Origin: Nereocystis luetkeana
Lineage: Eukaryota; Sar; Phaeophyceae; Laminariales; Laminariaceae
Direction: 5' to 3'
Length of the DNA: 64,000 nt
Assembly: GCA_031213475.1 (NCBI GenBank)
Contig: JARUPZ010000036.1
Coordinates: 1,674,001 to 1,738,000 of the forward strand
Shown here: positions 11,401 to 23,400 of the stretch, piece by piece
How positions within the stretch are numbered: the first letter of the stretch is position 1
Layout of the letters: each line of letters opens with the position of its first letter
Notes under the pieces: generated by a model
What the model was told of the DNA's origin: nothing
The model's input: only the letters and a program-made list of their open reading frames with translations
Databases searched by the model: none
Translations under genes and position numbers: made by a program

Positions 11401-14400
11401 AACCTGGCTACATCCCCCCGGGGGGTATCATAGATGCGCCGTATGGGCCGTGCGGATGGTGTAACGGAAGTGGTCTACAGGGGACATTTTGGGTACGTTC
11501 CCGGGGTTTCAGGTGTATGTCGATTGTGCAGGGGGTGCAAACATCCTCAAGTGAGGAGCCTCGACCCTGTCGCTGCATGAATCTAAAGCAGGCACCAGGT
11601 ATGCTCGGTCGCGACCCTCCCAGCGTCACCTGTGCGACAAAATCGAAGCCGCGAGTATCAGAATGCACCGTGATGACGGCGCGAAAGTGTTCGGCTGCGT
11701 CGGAGGAGGGCGATTGGCTGCTGCCTGCGTACCCCGCAAAGCGCAGGTCCCGCATCACCACCTGAAAACCCGGAGGCAGGAAATTGGGAGAAAAAACGGA
11801 CGAAAAACATACCAGGTAAGCGCGAAAAAAAAAAAGATTGACCAACAACGAACGGCATAGATAGCGTCAGGCGATTGCCACGTATTTAGATGAAACGTTG
11901 TCAATCGCTGACCGTAATATAGGCAGTGTTAGCGGGTTTGAAAGAAACAAGCTGGCATGAACCATTCACCTGTGTCGTGGCAAGTAGGTGCAGTTTGTAC
12001 TACGTCCGCTCGCCTATTTGCCAACCTCCACCCATCCACGAATGCAGCACCCCAGTGGAAATTGGCTCCGCGGCCGCCAGAAGTCTAGCGGTAAAAGTTG
12101 CCTCTCTTCCTTTGGGAGGATGCCCGTTATTCCCAATTCACAGCGAGCAAAACATAAATTCACAATTGGGACGACGTCCAAACTCCCCCCTCACCTGTAC
12201 GAGGCATACTGTACACGTGGCCGCTACGACGGAGTATATGCTCCGCGCGTGACGTGACGTCTCGTGTCACCCCGACATTTCGGTTACATGCTATATACAG
12301 TTTGGGTAATAACAGCCTGCATGCCTGCGTATCAGTGGTAAACCTGCGAGGATATGCCAGGGTGGTCCCAAGCGCCAGGCATCGACACTCCAGCGTCAAC
12401 GAAGGAGATAAAACCGCCTACTGCTTTAAGGGGGAGGAGGAGGTATCCATGAGCCCATCAAACCCTCGGTGGTAATTAGATGGCTGCGGTTGGAAAGAAC
12501 ATCGGCCGGAAACGACAAAATGTGGCTGCTCGCGACCGAAGTTGCAGCGAAAGTTGCCATGTCGCCGCCCAACAAAAAAGAAGGAACTTTTCTTGTTCAC
12601 ATCCTCGTGCTTTCGCGGAAGGTCGTTCCACTCGCGCATAGCTTGCCCCCTCACCGCTTTGTACGACCCCATATTTCGGGTGCGTCAGACCACGACGTAC
12701 ATCGCCGCTGTCATCGTGTCTACCGCTGTAGCTCTTCGTTGCCTCCCTCACTGCGCCTCAAGTTTCTCGCCGGGTTGTAAGACGATCGTTTCAGAATGAT
12801 AACTGCGCCACCGCCGGTGTGCAAGGATTCGAGATACGTGAGGGCTTCCAGACAGCAGTGCCGCCGCAGTCGGACTGCAGTATTAATGAGTGTGAGATAG
12901 GCGCAGATTTTCTACTTGTTGTGGGGAATCTGTGAACCCGAATCATACGGGTAAAAAGCAATGGAAGCAGCTTGACCCTTATAGGGCCGCAGCCCCGCTT
13001 TGGGGGCAAACCACTCGAATTCCGAGTACTCTGTCCCCGAAAAACGAAGACCTTACAGAGGTGGCCGAAACCTTCACCAACCCGCCGGAGGATCAAAAAA
13101 ATAAAATTGAACAAAAAACTCGCCTCACCGCCTCAGCATGACAGGCACTTAATCCATTTACTACTTCGAAAAATAAATTGTCCCGCACAAAAACCAGGGA
13201 TGTTGCGCCCAAAAGTCGTGTGTGGCTCTGCAGGGATTGAAGGCCAACGCGAAGAATCGCGGATATAGGCAAGCGGGTTATACGATTGGAGGGAGGAAAT
13301 ATAACAACTCCACAGAAAAAGTAGAATGAATGCCTAGTCGGCAAGAAAACTACTACGTAGTTGTAGAGGAAATATCAAAGCTGCAGAAAAATTAGAGGGA
13401 ATGTCAACACGGCAGAAAATTGCTGTAGAGGAAAGGCCAAATCGGCGGGGAATCTATTGATAGGACAAGCGCGGAGTTTGTACGCCTGTATAGGCCCTGA
13501 ACCTTCTCTTCGTCTCTGCGCAAGAGGCACTCAGAGCGTAGAGCCATACCGAAATTGCAGAGACATTCGCGGTAGTCTACACGATGAGAGGGGGAGGCAG
13601 TGTCAATTCTGAGGGAGAAGTGGGAGAAATAGTCATGTCAGTGCAGACAGGGAGGGGCGCTTTCAAGGTATTTTAAATTCGGCGGCTCATGATCGTTCCC
13701 GTTATCATAGTGGCGTACCCCTGTCGAGTGTTGAAGTAGCGATCAAAACAATGGTTGGCAACATTTAGTGTCATCAACCATTGAACCGCCCTACCAGCAG
13801 CGCGGGCGCCCCAGCAGTACGGCTCGACCAAGTCGTGTTACGCCCGGGCTGCACGACTCCTTGCATTTGTAACTCGGACACTAATATGTGGGAATCATCT
13901 CCCCGTGACGCTAGCGGTGGCCGTTTTGCTGCCATCGTCACTTTTATCGGGGTATTTTTTTACGTCTGGAGTTCCAAAAGAGGGCCACAACCCGGGAGCG
14001 AAAATCGGGGTGCCTAACCCTCACCGCCCCCTGCCCCACCCTACCGTAGAATAGCTCTGATCTTACCACTTCGCCTCTAAAGGCAAGGACCTTTTTTATA
14101 AAGCATTCACGTAAGAACGGTCCTGACACTCGGGAGCAGAGTGCTACACTCTTGCCGCCTGCCTTACGATCAGTACCTCGATATCCCTTCCTGCAGCCTG
14201 CCACATGTATCGGTACATGTCAGTGAACCCGCGCCGCGTCAAGCACAGGTCCGACGAGGCGTTTGTCCCGTCAGGCGATGGCTGACTCCACGATTCGCCG
14301 AAAGGGTCCCGTGGCCGGGTGCACGAGGAAAAGCCCCGCACGAGCCACGCGTGCACGTCGTCTTGGAGCGGGAGGCCTTCGCTTGTTCGCAAGAACGCGT

Positions 14401-17400
14401 CCAGCTGAAGGCGAAATTAACGGGGAAGTGGCACACTGGTTAGGTTGAATATATCGGGTGCCTCAGAGGCGGAAGCTGATGAATGTCTTGAAATACGTAG
14501 AGTACGGATTCATTACATCTGACCCTAACGTAATTAAGTAAATCTAACTCCAAGCAAGTCACGCCATTCATCATGTATTAGCCTGGTCGGAAATATAAGG
14601 TCTCCTTCTGTACTTACTATGGGCATCGAAAGATGTTTCTATTTTTTTATTAGACTTGGTATACATGGGAGTGGGCATGCTATACGACGCAGCCATCATT
14701 GCAGGAATAAAAGACGGGCAACAACAATTTCCATTTGCCGTACATATGATACGCAAGGTAGACAACGCATCTTCTCGGACGAATGTCACTGAGACCATAG
14801 ATGGTTTCCCTCGAGAACAGGGCAGTGTAAACACCTACATACGCGTATATGGAAAACTATTTCTCGAATATGACGAGGTATTTCCGAAGCCAACATTGGC
14901 GTTGTGCGCCCTCCTGAAAATGCATGCGTTGGAAACAAAATCGGCTTTGAAATTAACCCCAGGGGGTGTGCTATCCTGTGGTGTTTTACGGTGTGTAGTC
15001 CCCGAACTGAGAACTGCTCCCAGTTCACTCTTCCTCTTCTTTTTCGGGAAAGAGTAACTACAACGTGTTTCACCCCATGGCGCAAGATGGGCTTATTACG
15101 TGATGGTGATAGAGACCACTCCTACTCGATGGCCGACCCCTGATGTCGTCACTCGAGTCGACCGCTTTTACGAACAAAAAGACGTTTTACGTATGTAGGA
15201 GTCGCCATTTCCTGGTGTTTATATGACCCCGGACCCCCGACACAAATTTTAACTAAGAAAACTGTGGGGAGGTTAAAGCTTTTTTGTTTTATCCCCACCC
15301 GCCAGAGGATGTGTTAAGAACGAAAAATAACAAAAAACAAAACGAAACAAGGAGACGGAAACAGGTGCACGACCACACTACCACACGCAGCGTTGGCACT
15401 CACTTCTTCCCTGCTCAACACACCATCACAGTCCACGTCCAGATCAGCGAACATCAGCATCAAGGCCGACAATACATCGGGTGGAAACTGCGACCCCTGC
15501 CGCCGCCTACTGACGCCTTTCTCCTCCTCCTCGGTGATTGTTCGGCGGGGACGCGTCGCTTCCATCCCCTCTCCCTGCGAACATGCCCCATCGCGCTTTT
15601 CTTGAGTGATGCATCCAGTGCAGGTGGGGATGACAACATATCTCCCCGGGGTAAGCACTGCCCCAGCGCAAACCGACGCCTGAGCGGGGTTCCCAGAACT
15701 AGCAACTGCCTTTTGTTCACGCCGAGCATGGGGAGGGGGGGGGGGGCGGGGTTGTATTCGATATCATACATGGTCATAGTCGTATGACCATAGACCCTCG
15801 CATCTCTACAATGCCGAGGCGAAGCACGTCCGGTTTTAACCGACCAGACAGTGTTTGCTTGCACCAAGCGCGAAGCGCCGTGAGGTGGTCGACGAGTCGC
15901 ATGAAGGGTGAGCCGCATCCTACTAAGAAGCTCTTGTGAGGCGGACTTGCAATGGATGAAAGCTTCGAACGAATTGATTCACGTCCTGGTGTGACCACTT
16001 CCAGAGACAGCAAGGGGTACACAATGTATCTCCCTCATGGGTGCCTTACCATATACACGTTACGTAGAAAGAGCATTCCTCTTGTGCAGAGTTAAGGTTC
16101 TCCGCTCTGCACCAAGTGATCCAACTCAACTGCCAGCGGCGGTGGCCGCCAAAAGAAAAAAAAAAGAAAAAACGGTACCATGGTTGTCTAGCTCACGCAG
16201 TAAAAGGCATGTTTTACAGCGTCGTCGCCATGGGACAGCGGGGGGGGGGGGGGGGGGGGGGTCTCGTTCGTTAGTCGATGTTGGTGCTCGAATACTAGCG
16301 TTCGGACGATGGCAAACTCGGGTGTTGGCGCTCAGATGTTGGCTTCGGGATGTTAGCGTTTCTGATGTCAGCGTTCGGATGGGGGCGCTCAGATGATGAC
16401 GATCGGATGTTGGCATTCGGATGTTGGTGCTCGGAGTGAAGCGCCTTAAGATGTTGGTGCTCGGAGTGAAGCGCCTTAAGCACGTTGCGAAAGGTGCAGC
16501 GTAGTTAACCCAGCAGAACAGCATAATTTACGTTGTCGCCGACTAACGATACGTTGCTTCTTCAGTGCGAAACCCTGCAGAATAGTATCTATACCTGCAG
16601 AGGTCGTTTCTCTTGTAAATGTGATTCGTATAGACGACATACCTGCAGTGCACCGTCCCCCTTCAGACGAAGCACAGAAATTCCGGCGTCTCGTAGCCGC
16701 TGTCCCCTCCGTCGTCGACTAGCTTCCTGCAGCAGGAGGTCGGGGGCGAGAATAGCGACGGAGACGAGGGCAGCGTAAAGACACGACATACCCGCACATC
16801 GCTAGCGGTTGCATCCTCCTCCGTTTTCCGAGGGGGTGCACTCCTGTATGGCGAGTCTTTTGACGCACCCGACCACTGCGTGTTTACCTGCAGTGGGAAT
16901 GTTGGGGCTGACCGACATATTTATCCTCTTCCCGCCCCCCCGCCCCCCCCCCTCTTCGCATCGAGAAACTCTTGCATCAACCGCTGCAACACCCCCAGCA
17001 AGACCGCAAACTCCTTCGCGATCAGTTGGTGTTTGTGTGGTGAACTACGGCAAATCCCGCCCCGCCGTCTTGGCTCCCCGGCTTCTTTAGAAACTCGGGT
17101 AAAACAAACGCCACGATCCCATATTTGACGTATGTTTTACTTGCCGGGGTCTCCATATCCTTCGACCGGAGACACGCGGACGTGACAGCAGCAGCAGCAA
17201 CAGCAACAGCAGCAGTAGCAGCAGCAGTAGCGGTACTGGTTCCAGAACCATATATGTGGGACGCCTCCGACAATGCAACATATATCCCTTTCAGTGGATT
17301 CGTCGCCAAATCGTTTGGTACGTTCAAGAGACGCTGCGGGTACTTTGAAGTGGGAGTATCCACGGCGCAACTCGAGTGTATCAAACGGTTAGGCGACGAA

Positions 17401-20400
17401 TCTACTGAAAGGAATATCTGCAGCCTTGTCGGGGTCCATCGAACAACGGGAAACGCATGGGATAGTTTCGCTGGCTGAGTTGCCGCCGGTATTAAATAGT
17501 AACGCTTTCTTTCGGTTTCTAAATTGAACCAACACCAATACCCGAGTCTTCGTTTCTCGTTGTTGTGAATTATCCCTTTCGTCGCTTCTATGGCCAGAAG
17601 AGTTAGTTCTTCGAGTGCACCATCGCTGACATCCAGGGCCTCAAGCTAACAAGCACGACCATGTTGACATCTACCTATCGTTCCTTGAGGTCTTGGAACA
17701 CCTTGACCAGTGGTCTCGTAACCGTCGTCTGCTTCAAAACAGCCTCGGCGTGGTCAAGAACAAACGTACCCGAATCACCCAACGTGTCGATCCCTTATTC
17801 TGTACCTGGTCGGTGAAAACCCGACGTGCCCCGTTCCAGATTGTACGGATGCGAGGGTCTACGGTCTTACGACTACGACCATGCATGATATCGAGTACAC
17901 CCCCCCCCTTTATGTAATCTCAAAAGCGGTTCTTAGTGCGATGCAGCTCACCCTTCATGCGACTCGCCGGACACCTCACGGCGCTTCGCGCTTGGTGCAA
18001 GCAATGTCAGCCTGGTCGGTGAAAACCCGACATGCTCCGTCCCGGCATTGTAGGGATGCGAGGGTCTATGGTCATACGACTACGGCCATGCATGAGATCG
18101 AGTACATCTCTCCTATCGAGTACACCCCCTATGTAACCCTATCGTTACCCTTCCCCATCCTCTTGTGGTACCCCCCCCCTACTCCAGCATCACAGAACAG
18201 TTGATTTTGAACCATTAATCAGGCAATAACCCCGAGACCCCATCACAGCAGCAGTGAATTGATCTGCCGACCAAAAAACCAACGCAAGTCTCCTCACCTG
18301 GTATTGACGCAAGCGTGTTTGCCTTACAGAGGCAGCGCCCAATGTTTCTGAGCCCTACCACCAGGTATTGTGCTCACTTCAGAAGCTCTACACCACTACA
18401 CCTCGCACAAAAGCAGGCTTCTGGTTATGAATTGTATCCCACGGCCTACCTTCATAAAAACGCACAATTGTGAAATACTAGCTGGATTCCCACGATATCG
18501 GGAAGTTCCCTCGAGCAAGGAGCCCCGTTCACCAGGAATACATATGTTTCCCTAAAGCGCCACCTCTATCATAGCAGGCGTCTGTTACGGGGGACCATAG
18601 TTAATAAGACCTGTCGTATACATAAACATCTATATGTTTAACCGTTTCTACTGACGATATTTGGCCCTACCTGGTATTAACTATGGTCCCCCGTAATAAT
18701 TATATCTGGCAAGAGTCTGCGGCGAAGCCTCAAGACAAACATCGCCCCCAACGCATGGTAAGGTAGGACTGCACCTGTTTTTTTGCTGAGGTTCCTCGTT
18801 GGAGGTGCGCCATACTACTGGTAAGACATTAGTGCTACGAATTAGTACTATTGGTACGCTATCAACACTGTTAGTGCTATTAGGAAGTCATTAGCACTAT
18901 TAATTTCTATCAGTGCTATTCTTACGGGGGACCATAGTTAATAGGACCTATGGTACACATAAAACCTACCAGGTATATATTTAAGCATTCTCACTAACAA
19001 TGTTAGGTCTTACCAGGTATTAACTATGGTCCCCCGTAATACTACGTCATTGGTACCATGATTATTAAAGTAGTACTATTAGTAAGTCCTTAGTAATACG
19101 AATTACTGTAGTAGTGTTGGTAAGTCATTTGCACTATTACTGTAGTATCTGTTAGTAAGTCACTAGTACTATTGATACTATTAGTAAGTCATCAGTGCCA
19201 CGTATGCCACGTGTTGGTATTATTACGGGGGACCGTAGTAAATAGAACCAAATATTGTTAGTACAAATAGGGGAATCTATGGGTTTTTGTGTGTACCGTA
19301 GGTCCTATTTACTATGGCCCCCCGTAATGTTACTAAGTCCCTAGTACTACAGTAATTCGTACAGTAGTACTACTATTAATATTAGTATTGGTAAGTCATT
19401 AGCACTATTAGTGCTACTAGTAAGTCACCCATGAACGGTTCATAAAAAAGTGTGCGCCTTAACCCGACGGGCAATCAACCCCCACGGCATAGGTTTCGAT
19501 CTAAATGGGGTGTGCCGCCTCATATTGAATAGTATCCCCTCAGTTGAGAAGCCCCACCAGCCCCAGTGACAGTTTAGACAAAAACTGCCCCCCCTCTCGC
19601 CTCACAAGCGGTCGGTGGAAACCCGACATGCTCCGTCCCGGCGTTGTAGGGATGCGAGGGTCTATGGTCATACGACTACGGCCATGCATGAGATCGAGTA
19701 CATCTCTCCTATCGAGTACACCCCCTATCGCCTCACAAGCGGTTTTTAGTAGGATGCAGCTCACCCTTCATGCGACTCGCCGGACACCTCACGGCGCTTC
19801 GCGCTTGGTGCAAGCAATGCCTTCCCGGTCAGTGAAAACCCGACATGCTCCGTCCCGGCGTTGTATCATAGGGATGCGAGGGTCTATGGTCATACGACTA
19901 CGGCCATGGATAAGATCGAGTACATCTCTCCTATCGAGTACACCCCCCCCCCCCCCTTATCGCAGCGCCCATTCCCCCCCGAGGAAATCGACAACGAACG
20001 AACGCTAAAATCGCACACACACACACCTGGTACAGAGAGAAGAACATGCGAGACGTGGCGTGGACAGAGAGGGCGTAAACCCGCGAAGGCACCCAAACGT
20101 CTTCCTCCTTCCGCCCCCTGCCCGCCGTGGCCCCAACTGCCACCCCCCATCCCGCCCTACCCTTTCGCGCAAAGGAAACACGCCTCCGAATCTCTTGGGC
20201 CCATCCATTCCCTTGTCGGCGTTTGTGACCTCCCGTGGGCCTAACCATGCAGACCCCGGCCTCAACGAAATATTCAGCCGCCTCTTCGATCGAAACCCAA
20301 AACGCTCCGTTTAGGCTCGCTGGCATCGGACCATGATTCGACTCATCGCTGACGTGGTACGGTGGGGTAGGGCGAGACAGGGCGGGGGGATAGCTGAGAG

Positions 20401-23400
20401 AAGAGAGGTCCACCAGGACCACGGTGTGTTGAGGGGGTAATGCAAGAGGTCGACCGCCGTTTGTGAACGTCTCCAGAGACTACGAGCTCTTTCTCGTGCA
20501 GCTAAGATGTGGGTTCATGTCTTTTCAGGGTCGGAACAACGTTTTGCGATTGCCTCCTGCAACGACGGGGGGGGGGGGGGGGGAGTGGGGGGGTGTACTC
20601 GATAAGAGATATGTAGATCGCTGGTCACCCCGGTGGTTCAAGTGGTTAACCTCGAATTCTACTTGTTTGAGTCCTGGGTTCGAGCCCCAGGTGGGTCGGA
20701 CTTTGACTTTATTTGCAAAAATAAAAAAAAGGATTCAATTGTTGAGAACGCCTTGCAGCGTGGGTAGGCACAATTCGATGCGAGTCGACGAGGGAAGAAA
20801 AGGCTAAAATCTTCTCGCGATAAAAATGAAGGCACGTACCGTAGCGGGAAGGGGGGAGAAGAGCCTGCTATGTGACCCCGGATCTGAGTTACGAGTTGGA
20901 AGGAGAGAGAGAAGGAGATGTGCGAAGATAATGAATGGGATGAGAAAAAAAAAAAAAATGTACTCGATCTCATGCATGGCCGTAGTCGTGTGGCCATAGA
21001 CCCTCGCATCCCTACAAGGCCGGGGGGCGTGGGGGGGGGATAATTCACATTGCCGGAGATTTACATGTAAATATGTACCTGGTATGTGGGCAAGGTTACG
21101 TCAGGGAAGAACTTCAGGGGCCCTTTTGTCAGAGACTCAGGGCCATTCGTGCAAGCAGGCACCTTATTTTTCTGTTGGCCTAGACATGTCTAGCGTTTTG
21201 AATCTCGCAGCAACATGTACCGCCAATGTTCGTTGCTACAGTAGTGGAAATGGGGGGTACTCCACTCCCCCCTTAGGGGGTACCTCCCCCCCCGGTGGGG
21301 GGTACCCCTCCCCGTACCGTAGCTCGGGTAAATTGTGAACCCAGCATCGTCCGGTATTGCACCACTCAGCGCTATTGTGTGCGCAAGGGCTGCGACATAC
21401 CCCCCCCCTCCTTTCCACCACCCCTGCCTCCACCACCGTCCGTGCCTGCGGAACCCAAAATCTCGACATAACGGCGTTTGCTGCAGTGCGGTAGAGGGGT
21501 ATGAGGCCCCTCACTTGATTATGTATAGCATAGGAGCTCTCTATCTCACCCGAAACCTGACAAAAAAAAAACGAAGATGAGCAATGCCATGGCCTTCATG
21601 TTCAACGAAGGTTACTGTAAAAGTACGAATGGAGTTCCAACGAATAAGGCGCGCCTTGTTTGGGGGGTTAGTTCCTCAGTAGAGGAGCCCCCGTCAGTCT
21701 GGCGTATTTGCCTTGCAAGGCAAAAAAAGTGCTACCTCTACCGCAGCACGGGTCGTATTTTTATCCGTTTCCAAATACCTCAAGTAGTTGCTGGTCGACC
21801 CCGATCGCAACCGCGACAACGCCTCCGGTGTCCAGCGTGGGCTGTCTTCCGCCCATTGCCCCGCCCACCCCTCCTTGGCGGGAAGCGGGCCGCGAAGATG
21901 CACAAGCCGATTGCCTCCGCCGACATCGGCGGCATCTAGAACAGTGTATGCATACCCTAGGCGTAAACCGTTCTGTGTCCACCAGAAGCGGGCGCGAGGG
22001 CAGAGGGCGGGCCGGTGGGTGGTAGGCGGAACTCGGTGTGCAGTGTTTGTTCCGGGTGCGTCGGCGGAACTTGCATTAAAGGTTTGAATCCGGCACTGGA
22101 TGAAAAAAATCGTGTAACTGCGTTTCCGGGACTTCGTTGCCCACAAGACAGGGCATAATACTCGAGGGTTTTCTGAAGACAATCAGCTTTATGGCTTAGC
22201 ACCTTCGCAACACCAGGCATTCATCCTGTTCAGTTTGTCACACATCGCGAGCAAAACGCCGGTTTCCCTCGAAACCCGCTCGCCCACGGCCGTCTGAGGC
22301 CCCTCTCAGTCTCCGTAAAACCCAAACTGGTACGTTTCACACCGGGTGCGTAAACGTGAGGCCTTACAGTCGGGAGTGGGATCAGCCAAGGAGGGGGGAG
22401 GGGCGGGGGGGGCTCGATACCATGCATGGCCGTAATCGTAGGGGGGGGGGGAGGGGGGGGGGATACTCGTTTGTTGCTTGCCTTGGTCATTTGATCATGA
22501 CCACGCATCCCTTTCGAGACCGAGCACCGTTCCTATTTCAAACAGAGATGGGGACGCTTAGTCTCACCTTTCTCATTCGAAGTGGAACATCCCCCCGTCC
22601 CCTTCCGCCGGGCTGTGTTCAGCTAATATGTACCCTTCTCCGCGCTGGGAGAAACTATCCAGACGCGAATTCCGGCAAAGGTGGTACACGCTTTGTGCAA
22701 ACATTCTTTGATATAAAACAAGACCTGTGCTTGTGCGTATCTGAAGATATACAACGCATAATAAATGCCGTGAAACCTGATCCAAATGCGGTGCAACCTG
22801 AACCAATGAGTTTCATTCGCCACATGTAGAAACTGTGCTGAAGCTCGTGGTCTGAGACGGTTCTGACTATCGCCAGAGACGGGCTACTAAAGCTATCCTA
22901 GCCCCAATCCAGAGAGAAATGGTAGAAATTCGTCGCTCCTGGCCTACTTCTCGGCGGCAGTACTTCACATACCTTCCAGGCTGAACCCAGCTGAGGTTGG
23001 GCCCCATCTTCCCCCTCTCCGACGGCGGGTGTACTGAGGCATACCAGCCACCTTTCCTGCGTCCATGATACCTGGCCGTTTGTTTCATCGTGTTGAAATG
23101 AAATGTAGCAGGTATGTGAGAGCAACGCTTTGGCCATCCATGAAATGGTTTATCGTTTTCTGAAGGACGAGCAACAGTATGCTGTGCCGAATGTCGCACT
23201 TGGCTCCGAACCCTAGCACTCGGCCGTAGTCAAGGTATTGGAAAACGCTTTTTTCACGCCCGCCGTGGCCGCTCGGAGCCAGGTCGCCGGCACCAATTCA
23301 ACAACACAGGAATATCTACTAATAATAGATGTCAACCCCGCTTAGGTATATACCTGGGAACAACAATAACTCTACCCGTTCCTCGCGCGCATACAAAAGA

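Larger units (their letters stand above)
18820..19440. repeat. TAGTACTATTAGTAAGTCAT repeat with nested MITEs
   Basis: Irregular repeats of TAGTACTATTAG, GTAAGTCATTAG and TGCTATTAG fill the stretch and are interrupted by two MITEs. A similar ACTATTAGTGCTATT block sits at about 10485-10615, again close to a MITE, suggesting the elements insert preferentially in this repeat. Confidence 0.75.
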
